Positions 25,901-40,900 of a stretch of DNA of 64,000 bases are shown here, one piece after another (position 1 is the stretch's first letter; each line of letters begins with the position of its first letter). The stretch is taken from contig NW_024037071.1 of NCBI RefSeq assembly GCF_015706575.1, positions 11,211,774-11,275,773 of the forward strand, given 5' to 3'. Made by a program: the position numbers and the translations under genes. The stretch is from Patiria miniata. Its lineage: Eukaryota; Echinodermata; Asteroidea; Valvatida; Asterinidae. Under the pieces are notes generated by a model. That model did not search any database, was not told where the DNA came from, and saw only the letters and a program-made list of their open reading frames with translations.

Positions 25901-28900
25901 ACAAAACTGCCTTGACAAAAAATACAATTTTAATTACAATTTTGTTACTTCTTAAAATACTCAGGTATAACAAAATTGTTTGTTTTTGTATTTTTCTGAT
26001 GAAATCTGTGGTTATGAAATGTCCTTGGGGACAATTTGGACCCTTGATTTCGACTTGTCCCCTGTTTAAGAATTACATTTCAACTTCATAAATAATCAGT
26101 TATGATGCTTTGTCTTAATTCCAACCTTAGGGTCCAGGGGTGCAAGTTTGGGTCCACCAATTGTTGATGATGTACCACAACCACCCCCTGTCTCTGCTCC
26201 AGCCCCAGCCCCAAGGTTTACTTCATCAGGGCAAAACATCTTGACAACAATGGAGGGCATCAACATAACCCTCAAGAAAGGAAGCATCACCAGTGAAATG
26301 GTAAAAGATAGCTTTGTTTTCTCAAGAGCCTCTTCAGTTGCAATCATTCATGAAGTTCATGTCTGGTCTCTTTCCTACCCTAACAATCTCTATACCCCAT
26401 ATATATTGCAGGTCAGGGAGCTATAACATTCAAAATAAAGCATGATACAGCAAAAGCCCTACTGGATACTTGAGGCACAACGGCTAAATGGGCATATATG
26501 CTTGGTATCAAATGTACTTAACGCGAGCTTCAATTTAAACAGACTCAACATTTTCAGGATTGATAACAAGCATGGCAGGACAATTGTTTGTATTTTACCC
26601 CTGTGTATGTTTGTGGTAATTCACACAACTTACTGCAAACATTCATATCAACAAAACTATGTTCAAAAAATTTGGGACATTTCAGGTGTCTACCTGATGT
26701 AAAGTTTTTTAGCATAGTCAGAATCTTAGGTCTGGGAATCAGACTACCAAATGTCAATTTGTAGTAAGATGAAATGGTGTACATTGATTACAGACAATTA
26801 AATGCCAACCAACTTGTTTTTCTATGTTACTGCTGGCTTCCCTTTGCAAGAGAAACTTTTGTTGAATAGGTACACAGTACATGGATGTGTATTCTAATTG
26901 TTTTGCCATACAGGTTGATGTACTAGTCAACACTGCAGGAAGTGACATGCAACTTGGTAATGGTGCGGTGTCTAAGGCCATATTGCAAGCAGCTGGGCAA
27001 GCCTTACAGCTAGAGTGCAGCACAGTGACTTCTGCTCGTGGGAAAATCCCAGCTGGTGAATTCATACAAACGGGACCAGCTGCCCTCACATGCAAAAAGG
27101 TCTACCACTGCGTCTGTGAAAGTTACAGCAGTCCAGCCAGAGCTGAGCAAGTAAGAGGAGTAATGCATATATTTTTGGACCAGTAGGTGGGGGATTCATC
27201 CATTTTCTTACTCTTTGAGCATGTTGAGTTGAGAAAGGTGCAGTCTGACAACTTTCTACACATAATTTGTCTTGCACAATTTTCCTTGGGCCTGTATTAC
27301 TTCACCTGGCATTATGCCATAACCCCTACATAACCCCTAACGCCCACCCCAAAGGCCTGTGTCCCTGCCACTTCAGAATTTGGAAAAGTAATATTATTTA
27401 TTAACAACCATGACCAAACTATGACTGCCCCCGCCCCCTCTTTTATTTAGTGATATCACTGTAAATGTACACGATAGATAAAATATACATCTAGCATTAA
27501 AAGTATTGGAAAGATGATATTTTTTTAATTTGATGTTTTAGTTTCTGAAGAAGCTTGTCCTCAGTTTGATGGAGGACGCTGAGCAAAATGAAATGCTTTC
27601 CATAGCAATCCCAGCACTCGGTACAGGCAACCTGAACTACCCAGCTGATGTCACTGCACGTGTCATGTATGAGTCAGTCTTGGAATTCAGCAGTCAACAT
27701 CCGAATGGTGTACTGAAGGATATTCGCTTTGTAGTCTACGACAAAGATGTGAAGACTATCCAGGTATAGACTACATCTTTAACTTTTAATAGCAATTCTC
27801 AGCATAATATCCGGTATTTAACACTAATAACCTCCAGGGTATTTTAGCTAGAAACCTTGCTAAATCTGACAACATGTAACATTTGTCAAAGTCAATAGCC
27901 ATCCCTGTTTTACATGACCCAACAGATCTACTAACTCAAGGCCATCTTGAGAGACTGTTTCTGCCACCCTGCACAGGATCCAACAGGGCTATTGTTCAAT
28001 GGGACTAGCTCCCATATTCTCAGAATTGGCAATTTGTGCCTCTGGTGTTGATGGCTCGATGCAGTATGGTCTCTATATGAAGACTTTGCATCTGTTGCAC
28101 CTTGTTGGTCAGCAGGATTAGCAAAGGTTTTATCAGGAATCACCTACTTGTCTGACCTTTGTATGGACTCTATGCTCAAACAGTAGATGGCTCTTTGTGA
28201 CCACTATCTGAATCCCCATTTGGATGGACACAAGACAAGCACATATTGGTTTGTGGGCATATGGCACGATGTATGCACAAACTGAGTTTGTCCTGAATGC
28301 TAACATTTTGTTTTGAAATCTTTATTAATTTTGTAGTGTTTTGAGAGCGAAATTCAACGTCTGTTGAACCCTGCATCACCAGGAGGAGCTACAGGATTCA
28401 CCCCTTCTGGCCACGGAAGAAAGTTGAAAAAACCTGGCTCTTCATCAGGTAAACAATGGCATATAGCTTTATTTAACTATAATTACATGTACCTCATAAG
28501 AACTGTTCCTCTTCATGGGCGTCGCGAGGGGGGGCACTTGCCCCCCCCCCCCCCCCAGAAAAGCAAAAAAAAAAAAAAAAAAGACGGAAAAAAAAAGAAA
28601 AAGAGGCGCGAAGACAAAGTGGTGTAAATTTAATGAGTGGGGGGGGGGCAAAATGTCCCTGCCCCCCCTCTAAAACTGATAAATCGAGAATGTGTTGAAA
28701 ATACAAGCATTTTTTGGCAAAACAAAATTTTGCCCCCCTCTAGAAAAATCCTGTCGACGCCCATGTTCCTCTTGGAAACTTCTTCCACTTAATGAAAATG
28801 CCACTTCTGGGACTCTCTTACCTGTTAAACCTTACATTTGCATATTTCTCTAGCCTGAGGCTCCTAATCGCTAGCGTTTAATACCACAGTAAATAGCGCC

Positions 28901-31900
28901 CTCAGTGCCAAAGCCCTCAGTACCCGCATTAGTTTGGTACCCTCGTCCTCTTTTTCTCTAGCGCTCACACGAGTGAGACATAAAAATTTCAAGCTCTCGA
29001 AGGACTTGCAATTTCCTTCCATATTGCTAAGTTTTGTATATAGTAGCATAAATTTTAGTTGTACACAAAGTGTGTGTCGTCTTTTTCTCATTTTGTGGAA
29101 GAAAATACCACTCCTTTAGTTTTATAATTTTGCCGTTTTCGTAACTGTAAAATCACCAGTTTTTTTCGTCTTAGGTTCATCATGGCGGAGTCACGCAAGA
29201 GTAAACACGGTATTACTCCCACCAAGTTCGTTACATGCAGTATGTGTCACCATATTTATCCTAGGGCATGCCTAGACCCACAATATTTGTGCCCACATTG
29301 TCACCCTTACATGTATACGCCTCAAAAATACCTGCGTGGTCTGTTGTACGTGGGGAGATGATGAATGGGATGCAGTTGGCTCAATTCTCGGTCACCATCG
29401 GTGGACTTGGCAGTGAGTAATTCTCCTGGTTCGTCACAATGTAAACGATCGTGCAAGACTAAATTAGGTACACTTAAGTCGCTTACCGGACCACTTTTTC
29501 CGGGCCTCTGGCCCCCGGTTAGAGTACCCAACATGCTGGGGCTGTACCTTCCGGGCCTCCAATTTCCATGCGTACTTCAGACGGCAAGCGACAAAGCCAC
29601 TCATGTACCGGAGAGATGCTTCTAGGGCCTCTGGCCTCCGGTACACCAGGCACAGGGAAAAGGGCTACGCCTTCTGGGCCTATAGCCCCCAGTGCCCTGG
29701 AGAGGGATAGAAGGGCAGCTCCTTCCGGACCCCTTGTCCCAACTTTCGGCAAAACGTGTGGTAAGAAATTGGGCCGACCCGGGAACGAGCAGACGTCTTC
29801 CGGGCTCTTAGCCCCTGGTGCCGGAGGTACCGCACCGAACTGGGATGACCCGGATAATTTCTGGTACAACCAGGCTAATTTCTGGGATAACGCAGATAAT
29901 ATCCGGGATACAGATCTGACCCGGATGGAAACCGGGTCGTCCGGGAGCTGGAGAGATACGGCTTCTAAGGGTAAGCATCGTCATCACAAGAAACCCTGAT
30001 GCTGTTATAATAGCTCCAGTGCCGCTTCAGTTGAGTCGGTTCTGAGCTATTCTTGGGCTTCCAACGTTCGTGTCGCCAGAGCTCTCGGTCCGACAGCATG
30101 AAACATATGTTTTTTACAGGGTTTCCAGCATTTATCGGCCACAATAGCATCGTTCCCCAACCGACTGGGTTTTTTTCGGTCAGTGAACCTATTACTGTTG
30201 GCCCTTAACAAAATCATTCGGCGCCCAAGTCAGGCAATCAAATGTCAGTTTTTCCCTCCGATCTTGTGGTTGTTACAACAGATCACACCCCTACCCCTGT
30301 TCAGCTGAACACAGCCATATGGCTTCAGCTGAGGGTCAGAAAGGTCAACCCGCTGAGCACGGGTGCTGCGGGGAGGGCGAAATGCACAAACTCCCCACGG
30401 CCATCTTGATCGATTGACGAGTCTGCCATTTCATTACCTCTTTCTGCCTCTGACCCAAGGTTATTGGCATTGATGAAAGACATGGTCAGAGAGCTCAACA
30501 TATCGCCGTTGCCAGATCAAAGTGTCTGCCGATCCTATACATCAGGTACGGGCTCAACTGACTCCAAGGACCAGGATTTTCCAGCCTGTCTGATTGATTG
30601 ATGATGTGCTGATCAGATCAAAACACTAGCGGTGGTAAAGAAATGGTGCCCGCTCGTGACAACATACCAGGCCGTTTCGTGTACCGCTGTCTGATTTTGA
30701 GGAATTTCTTGCAGTCCCGGCTATGTCAGATACGGTCTGAAACAGAATTACGGCCGACTCTACTGGTCATACGTCACGTAAATCTCCATTTGTCAGCCGT
30801 GAAAGAAATAAAATGGAGGATACTCTCGTGAAAGTTGACACAGCATCCCGTGCGGGGTAGCGAGTGTCCTGTTTTCTGCAGTTATTGTCTGAGTTTTTTG
30901 TCTGTTCTTGTGAAGCAGACTCTCCAGTATCTCCTGAGACAACAGAACTAGCATTTCGTTGCTTGGACGATTGCTTCCGTATTTGCATGGACCAGTTTGT
31001 CCAAGTTTCCATGTGTGTTTCTACAGTTTGTATGGCCAATGTTCTTGATGCCATTTTTCTCCCGTCTGAGGGGGCAAGGGCACGCCTTGAATCACTTTCC
31101 CTCGTGGGAACAGATTTATTTAAAGGGAAGTTTCAAGATGCCATGGAGGCAGAGGCCAGACGTTTGGAGGCTACAGACAAACTAAATCTTTGAAAGCCCA
31201 CAAGCGCAAGCACTGCATCTGTTAAGGGGAATAAACAACCGGCTAGTAGGCTGAGCCTTCGCATCCAACCGTAGTCCACAGGGTCAAGATAAACCAAGTC
31301 CATCCAGTGCGTCCACCTCCGGTTAGCGAAAGATCATCCTTTCGACCCTCATACACTCCCTGGCCTAAGACACGTTATCAGGGATGTGATTTCTCCGTTT
31401 TTTTCTGGAAATCCGGGGGGTTTTTTGGGGGGGGCCCTGAAAAGTCCACCAACGTGAATCATGTGAATCCGTTGAGAAAATAGGGGGTAGAATGTGCTAA
31501 TTAATTATTTATAATGTGTTTTGCTTGCCGAAATTTACTTACGGACATTACTTCGTTGATCGATATATCTTTTAACGCACACACATATTGAATACCCAAT
31601 GTGAGAACGAAGTTGAAGACCGTGCGTTGCCGTTAGCGCAATCATGAGATTTTTCGCTCGGGTCCGAGGTTATGATTATTTAGGTCTAGTTCCTGTGTCA
31701 GTACATGAGATGCACGTATTGCGCTGGTCAGGTGTACAGACTAATATTACTCAGCGTGCACAATGGCATACAGTACAGTACAATCATGTGGATTCGATTA
31801 GGCCTATGCACGTTGTTGTTTTACGCGGCGGCGTCTCGGAGCGTTTGTGTACGTATGCTTCCAACATGGCTGCGCCCAACAAGTCGATACTGTCACAAGG

Positions 31901-34900
31901 AGATTTATCAATGCGAGAGCTTGATAAAGAAGTGAAAAATAAGTTCCGGTAGGAATGGTTTCGGGACTCCGTTATTATTGACGGGCATCAGCATGAATTT
32001 CAAGAGTGTTTCGATAAAATAGCAACCGCTGGCAAGGTTTTTTACAGTGTTTGCAACGACATTATCAACTACGCGTCGAGTGGAAAGAAATCACTCGTAA
32101 TGTACTGTGAAACACCCAAAGCACATCAAAGCATGGCGAGGTAACATGAAAATGCATGGTTATCAACTTTGAGTACAGAAGAAACTTTATAAGAACAAGA
32201 GTACATTTTAACCAATGAAGAAAAATTCTTCTTAAAATTAAAACAAATCTGCTCCAAAATTTCAGAGGAAAGTGCCCAGTAATTGCCTCAGAGAGCATCT
32301 AAAATCATGTGGGGTCCGGGGCCCGCTTATTTAAGAGCCCTGGAGCCCATGCCGTAATGGCTTCGCGCTCACTGGAGTTTGCACTTCATGTATACAATTT
32401 TCAGGTTTTTTTGTCACAGACCAATTACATCCCTGAGTTATGGAGGCCACCACGGCATACTACACAGGGCCAGTACCGTAGGAGGCCGTCTCAAACATTT
32501 TGCAAGTATTTGGGCCCTTTTTTGTCAAGACAAGTGAGTATGGGACACCGTAAGGCAGGGGTATGCATTAGAATTTACAAGCACACCCCCATTAGGCTTT
32601 ACTCCACATCCAACTCCTACATTGTCCTATTCCAACAGACAAACAAGCAAGCAATTCTGCGGAAACGGAACATGACGATTGGCTCGCCGGGGCTCAACCA
32701 GAGACAAGACTTTGAAGGCAATCGGTCTAACACAAGAACTTGCAGTCTGGTTGGGTTTCCTGATAAATCAGAAGTCCCAGCTGGAACCTTCCACACGGCC
32801 GGTTTATTTAGGCGCTGATTTGGATCTCCTGCAGAGCGGGGCTGTGCCTACACAGGAAAGAATTCACAATCCAATAGAGTGTGTAACACTTTTCCTTCCT
32901 GCCAAACTCATCTCATACCAGTCAGTCGATCTATTCAAATGATCTACGGTGGGGGCTGAATCCATCCAACCTCAACATAGGTATGTCCTTCATTCCGACC
33001 GAACCGAAAATGACCTTAATAACGGATGCTTCCTCCAGGGCTGGGGGGCGCATCTTGGCACAGAATCAATTGCAGGGAATTGGAACTCTGGCAAGAGGGT
33101 CCTCCATATCAACTTTCTTGAGCTGCTGGCCGTCAGGAAAGCACTGAGCCACTTTCATTGGGTGATAAAAGATCATGCAGTGCTAGTGAAGTCCGACAGC
33201 TCCACTGTTGTCTCCTACATAAATCATCAAGGAGGCACACAATCCCCTCAGCTTTGCCGACACACCTGGGATCTCCTAATCACAAACAACATACATGTAA
33301 CATTGGCCGCACTTCACATTGCCGGCAAGCTGAACCTCATGGCAGATGGCTCTCTCCAGGGGAAAAATTATCCCGACAGAATGGACACTACACCCATCAG
33401 TAGTCCAGAAAATTTTCCGAAGGCTCGATCGCCCGCTATGTGCTACATGTATGTGCTTGCATCAGCCCTCAACAACCATCTGCGTGTATACTGCACACGC
33501 AGTCCCAATGCATGGGCGATCATAAGCTGGACAAACATGTTCGGATACGTGTTTCTACCAATCTCTCGCTGAAGGTTCTGAGGAAGACAAATTTGGAACA
33601 TTGCAAAATAATCCTCATCGCCCCTTTCTGGCCCCGTCCGCCTTGGTTTCAGAAGATAAATCAATCTTAATCTTCTGATTCACACACCAATTATACCACC
33701 TTAGGGGGTAGATCTCCTTGCTCAACCTCGCTCCAAGATCCTACAGCCAGAGCCAGAGACACTTCACCTGACTATTGTCAAACAATCTCTCCAAACAGCA
33801 GGACTTTCGGTAAATGCTGCAACCATTGCTCCCCAAAGTTGTAGGGCCTCTCAACATGACAGTCATATAAGCCGCCAGGAGACGCAGTGAGTTGCATGCC
33901 TTTATCATAGAGCAGGGTCATGTACGATGGGAACCACATTGAGTTTGACTGGTCCCTTATTAAATGTTCCTGGCAAAGAATCAGTCATTATCTTTGCAAC
34001 CATCACATATATGTATTTCGGAGATAAAAACCTTCTCTTCCATCCCAGATGACAAACTCTGGTGTCCGGTTCGGGCCCACCAGTGGTATTGCACCCATAC
34101 TAAGCCCCTAAGGGTTGAGACCACCCAGCTGTTCATTCAGACAACTCGGCCTTATTCAGGGGCATCACAGGACAGTTCCTGATGGATAGAAAGGACAATC
34201 AACTTTTCGTACTAGATTATTGGCCTACACATACAAAGAACACTGCCCATGCTCATTACACCAATCTAGTCCAGATAGTGCTAATAATAGCAGTTCTTAT
34301 GGTAGCCTCACCCTAGCCCTCCTCCTTCAGATGGTGCTAATCTATGCAAATGGAAGGTTTAACAGGTAAGAGAGTCCCAGAAGTGGACTCCCCCAAATCA
34401 AAGGTGATTTGTGAGTCCACGAGGGGACGATACTTACCTGTTAAACCCCCCACCCTCCTTCCCCAAATGGAGCTTGGCTGGCAGGGATTACCTAAGTGCT
34501 CGCAATAGAGATAAAGAGTACGAGGGTACCAGACTAAAGCGGGTACTGAGGGCTTGGGCGCTGAGGGCGCTATTTACTGTTGTAAAAAAACGCTAGCGAT
34601 TGGGAGCCTTAGGCTAGAGAAACATGCAAATGTAAGGTTTAACAGGTAAGTATCGTGATTTGGGGGATATCTTTTTGTCTCAAATCAAAAGTTCTTTACA
34701 GTATGTAAAGTTCTGCAGTAGTTGCCCAAATCTCCATGTAAGTGTTCTTGGTTTTTGGTCTTGGTTCTTTTCATTACATTGACACATTTGTCAAATCTTC
34801 CTGTTTCAAACTATACTTTGAACTGTTTTATTTGTTTTACTTGCAATTATTACCAGTTTTACTTTGCCTGATTGCACTGGGTAGTTTCTCATTTCTAGTA

Positions 34901-37900
34901 TCAAAGTTGTAAGTATCAAGTCATCACAAAACTGCAAAGGCCAGTCACGAATCATCCAGTCTCAAGTCAGATGACAAGCTATTCTAATGTACTGTGATTA
35001 AGGCATTACTTTGTCATTGTCCATCTCTGTCACTTCTGACTTGGGATGTGGCTAGTGTTTGACTTGTGTCTTATGATTGGCTGCAATACCACTCTGCAAT
35101 TTGAACAGAAGTATGTCAACTCCATAATCTTAAGCATTGAATGACAAAACCAGTCATTTTTAGATATTCAAAGATCTCATAACCAAACACCCATCACACA
35201 TGTTTCTGTAGGTCCCACTGACCGCCAGGCTTACTCGGCCATACAGCGTGATGCCACAGGAATGCTACAGACAAAGATAGGTTCTGTTTGTCTTCAAGTT
35301 GGACAGGGAGACCTTGTGAAAGAAACAACTGATGGCATTGTCAACAGTGTTGGGGCAAGATTGGATTTGAATGGTAAGTTGACATGCACATCTTTTCCTA
35401 GTTTCAGTTTTATGCTGTTTTTCTGTTTTACAATTTTTTTTTGCTGATCCAGTAAACTGTGTAGCACCCATTTTGTCAAAAGTGCCATCAGCATAAAACA
35501 CAAACACGCGTTATCCCACAATGATGACGTGAGTATAAAGGCGCCTTTCCATATGCACATTTTTTGGGTCCGTGATGTATGCGTTGCATGTGCGCTGCAT
35601 TTGCTCTGCATTTGCGCTGCATTCATGGATTTCATTTTTAAAGACACAAAAATCGACTTCGTATTGTAGCACACGTCCCTTTTTATATGTACGTATACGT
35701 TGCTTGTCATTTGGACACATACACAATGCTTGGCGCAAGCGCCATGACCCCCTACCATTACAAGATGATGGTAAGTCCCATTATCTTTCCTGCTTTGGAA
35801 GATTTCCAATCAAAAACGAAAACACCCTGTGTTTTTTGTTTTTGATTGGAATGAATTCTTTTTCTGTAATCTGCAGCTGCAATCAATAGACGCATTTGGT
35901 TTTAATGGCTTGCCATTTTCTTTTTTCTACGTTTCTAACCAAATTCATTGTGCATACTTCACATATGGAAAGGTAAATCGCGCACGCAAAACGCATCACG
36001 AATGCAACGTATACGCAACAGGCACAACATGGACTGAAAATGTGCATATGGAAAAGCACCTGAAGGCACTGGTGGAGGCATTACCACTGTACTTTGGCAC
36101 ATCATGTGAAGGCATTGTGGGTTCTGCCTCCTTTAGAATAAAATTAGTTGTGCATACCGTAATTTTCGGAATATAATTAGCCGCAGCTATGTGTTGATTT
36201 TGCCCATGAAAATGTTTACTGCGGCTTATACAAAGGGGGGCTTATAGGCTGAGCCTTGAAGAATAAAAATAATATTCAAATGTGTATTTAATTTAATGTA
36301 CTGGTATAAGAAAAGATCTGTTGCTGAATTCAATCATCAATCATTACTTGGGGCAAGTCATTTTTTAGTACAAACAGTGGAGGCACGTTCGAACGAAAAG
36401 TTTCCGAGGTTCGATACCGTGCGGTAGGGTAAACCACCGACTGGCTGTGCCGGCAGGCTGTGCGTGAGCGAGCGAAAGCCGTCTTCGTTGAAAACCCAAC
36501 CCATCCGATGTGACATTGAGTTGCATGCATGCATGCATTGCACCACACACACTTGTGGACCGGACCAAACCATTTGTGGTAATAAAGGGATGTACTGTCT
36601 TGGGAACAACAATTATCAATATTTTTTCAGCAGTTTGAAAAAAAAACAGACAGCTAATATTTTTTGTCTGAAATATTTCTTCATTCGACAATCAGTTGTT
36701 CAACGTCACAATAAATTTTTTTCTGGAAATGTATTCAAGAAACGATGTAAAATGCAAAACAGGGGCTAAGTCACCCCTTGCAAAATTAATGGATTCATCC
36801 AAGCATGGTGTTGACTGTTTTTGAAGAAAGTACGCTCGTAAACTTGATTTTTTGACGATACTACTCATTTGAAATCACAACTATTTGATAAGTTTTGTTG
36901 TAAAAAAAGGACCTATTTATTCTTAGGACAAGACAAATCAGCATCTGTTGCCACAAGGCAAGATTTGTAGTGCTCCAGTCGGACGACACATGGCCGGGTT
37001 GCATATTCTCTCAAGTGCTGCAGGAAAATGTTGTCATTCGCTGGCACATGCTGCTGGGCCATGCGCTAACTTTTAGGCCGGTGACCGGCCGGGCCAGTCA
37101 GCAGCAATTCCCGGTGTTTATTTCTCATCGTCAATTTCTATGATTTACTCATATATAGAGTATCGACTGTAAATGTTTTTATACAACTTTTGTGGCCCTT
37201 TTATAGCTTTCGTAATGCAATTGGAACTGGTCCAGAGCTTTTTGAATTTCAGTCTTTAGAATTTGGAGTCCTTACAAAAAGTGTGGCTTATACGCCGGTG
37301 TGGCTAATACGATGACGTCAAATTTTAATTTGCGGATTTTTGCGTGTTGCGGCTTATACTATGCTCAGCCTATATTCCGAAAATTACGGTACATGTACTT
37401 CTTGCATTACTAACCCAAATCAATGTGCACATATTTTGTGTCCATAGTTGTGGTAAAGACGTCTGGAATTCTGTGCAATAAAGCACCTTCTTACAACATG
37501 TCTACTTGACTGTGTATGTGCATGTATGTCTACTGTGTAGATATGTACAAATGTACTTGGAAACCTACTCTGACCTTTCCTTTTTGGCACCGTTACCAGA
37601 AACACAATATTTTTTTTTTCAGCCGAAATGGAGATAATTTATTTCATGAATATTATAATTGTCATAACTTTTGCATTAGTGAGGATTTTACGCATACATG
37701 TGTACTAAAAACAACTTACATTGTATATTGATAATTATTCACAGGTCCAGTTTCTCAGGCCATCCTAGCCAAAGGTGGAAAGAATATTGTGCAAGAATGT
37801 GATTTCCATCGCAATAAAGGTGATTGTTGTCTGGATTTTTCAAATAATTCAAATAGTATTCATTTTCTGAGGCTTTGCATAATTGTATAAAAAAACGTCT

Positions 37901-40900
37901 GTGTTCTCCAGTAGCCTTGTGCATTTTAACCAGATAAAAGTAAGCATTGCAAAAAAAGAAAGTAAGCACTGTTGTTTTGAGCAATTGTATCACACTGTAG
38001 GTGTTTGAAAATTTAAAACTCACAAGAGCTGATTGATAGGCCTAATCAATTTGTTACATGGGCTACTTGAAAATGCACAAAGTTGGTCAATGTATGTATT
38101 GATTTTTCCTTGTGCACAGGTTTTCTGTGCCAATGATTATTTGCACCACAATACATGTATAAATTTCCTCATTGTGTAACATGTATGTATCACATGTACT
38201 GTGTATTACAGTTACCGGTACATGACATGTATCTTTCATACACGATTTTACATGATTTACAACTAATATTTATAATACTATCGATAATTTCGTTATTTCC
38301 CCTTTGTTTTGCGTTTATTGGACGCGAAACTCCGCGGAAAAGCCACAAGTCACACACCATAGAGCAAGGACCCATGCACACACTGTAAATACATCTAGGT
38401 GCTATACATAACCATTATGCAGTGCATTACTAGATTTGTGTTTGTGGACAAACACAGGGCTGTTTCGGTAATTTTTTTGTGACGTGTGACATGTAAAGCT
38501 TCAAGTATATGTTCTATCAAGGAAGGATGTGTAGTTCTGTTTATAATGAATGGTGGCATATAATATGTGATTATATTCCCATAGGGCTTTGAATTATGAC
38601 GTCACATGTCACGTGATGACGTCATGATGACGTCACATCAAGTTTCATCTATAATATAACTATAATATTATGGTAAAGAACAACTCCGCCAGAGCATACA
38701 TCGTTGAAAGCATTAGTTCACATCTTTCACCAATTTTAAATTACAAGGCACTTCCGGTTTCAACAGGAAGAAAGGGTTACGTGATTTTGCACATAATATA
38801 TGAAAAATGAAGACCCCCCGAAAAATTCTATCATATCCCGCAAAAATCATGTTCAGGTCTCTCATGGTTGATTTTACATGTATATTGATTTTTAAAGATC
38901 AAATCTAATTAATCTTTAACGAGACATCACGTAACCAATTATGACGTCATCATGATGTCACTTCAATTTGTATCAATAACACATCCCGGTCTAGGTACAT
39001 ATCAACTTCCAACCCAATCGGCCTAGTGGTTCTGTAAATATTAGCCTTCAAAATATGCATATTTACTATGACGTCACATGTTGCGTGATGAACGTCATCG
39101 TGATGTCACTCTCATTTTCATCAATAACACATTCTGGTGTAGGTACATACCAAGTTTCAACCCAATCAGACCTAGTTCTGTAGATATTGGCCTTCAAAAT
39201 ATGGAATTTTAATATGACGTCACATGTCACTTGATGACGTCATCGTGGCGTCACTTAAATTTTCATCTATAACACATCCCGGTTTAGGTGCATACCATTG
39301 CAAGTTTCAACCCAATCAGACCTGTAGTTCAGGAGATATTGGCTTTTAAAATATACATTTTTAATATGACGTCACATGTAACTTGATGACGTCATCGTGA
39401 CGTCACTTAAATTTTCATCTGTAACACATCCCTAGATCTAAGTACATAACAACTTTCATTCCAATCGGACTTGTAGTTCTGGAGATCTAGCCCAATCTGA
39501 GAGATCTAGCTGAATTCTGCTTGAAAATGGTCGCAACAGAAAAATCGCATATAATGTGATGTCACATGGCTCATGATGACGTCATGATGACGTCAATGTT
39601 TGGCACACAGCAGCACGTGCTGGTCTAAGTGTGTGCCAAGTATAAAGGCAATTGGATTGATTTTAGTGCCTTAAGTGGTAGGGACAAAAAACGTGCACAA
39701 ATGCTATGGGCAAAATGACTGGAAAAAAAAAAAAACTAGAGCTATGTCTGTTTAAACAGAACATAGGGCTTTTTCGCAGCTGTCTTTGTCCTTTTGCAGT
39801 CACTTTTTAAAAAGTTTAATACGGTTAAAGGTTGTTTACAAGGCTTAGAATATTTCCAAAATAAAGCTTTATGACGTCACATGCCCTGCGATGACGTCAT
39901 CTTGAAACCCTTCTCAGTGCACATTTTGTCACTGTGGTCTTGGTTTGAACCAAGTTAAGTCAATCCAATGAAAGGAAGTTTGCAATTTTGGAAGCAGAAT
40001 ATAATTATCAATATTAAGAAAATCATAAAAAATCGACCGATGATGTAATCGTGACGTCACTTGGGACTTTGCATACTAGTACCATTATCTACCTACCCAC
40101 CAAGTTTCATGACGATCAGACCTTTCCTTACAGGTGTTTTGAAAAATTGCATTTTTGATGATGTCATGATGACGTCATACACTTTTCGATATTTGTGCAA
40201 ATACCTTCATGTATTACCTAACAAATCATTTACAAAAAGATTTTTTAATTTTGCATGTTGCGCATTCGCGAGATATGGCTTCAAGGTCCCAAAATTCACA
40301 TATTCATATAAAATCGCATGATGGCGTCATCATGACGTCACCTCGTTTTTTGCCTATAACACATCCCGGTCTACCCACGTACCAAGTTTCAACCCAATCA
40401 GACTTACAGTCCTGTAGATATAAGACTTCAAAATATGCACGTTTGTGATGACATCACGTGACTCCAGATGACGTAATCATGACGCCACTCTTCCATAAGA
40501 ACAATGCATACATGCTTAATTTGAATGATGTATGACAAGGTTCAATGCCGAAAGTGGCGTGTACTAAAATCATGTACAAAAGTCTATGGGATCTTTGGCA
40601 CAAAAAGAAGAAACTAAAAAAAAATAGAGCTATGTCTGTTCGATAACCAGAACATAGGGCTTTTCTGTATTTCTTTTTTGTATCATGTGTATGTCCATAT
40701 GCAAGAACATACCGTAGTTACAGGACTATACTTCTCCACATATGGGGCTTTAAAATTTACACCTTAAAACATGATCGACGTCACTTGTCCTGCGATGACG
40801 TCATCGTAACAACATTTGTCAATGCACGTTTTCATTGTGGTCTTGATGTGCACAAAGTTTGACGTCGATCCTATGAAAGAGAGTGTAAAATTGTGAAAGC

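Larger units (their letters stand above)
35374..37744 (+). other. Intron 18 of the gene model
   Basis: Largely occupied by two inverted-repeat elements (about 35536-36062 and 36155-37391). Confidence 0.6.

Noticed and set aside
28364-28627. 87-codon ORF ending in a poly-lysine tract
   Set aside because: It is exon 17 read through its donor into the hAT MITE's A-rich and C-rich runs.
31644-31952. 102-codon ORF as an independent host gene
   Set aside because: It lies inside the interrupted DIRS element, probably as part of a nested hAT-like fragment; no splice context with the host gene.
38928-39490. CRISPR-like regular repeat array
   Set aside because: Repeats of about 150 bp without short conserved repeats and unique spacers, in an animal intron; it is a tandem repeat family.
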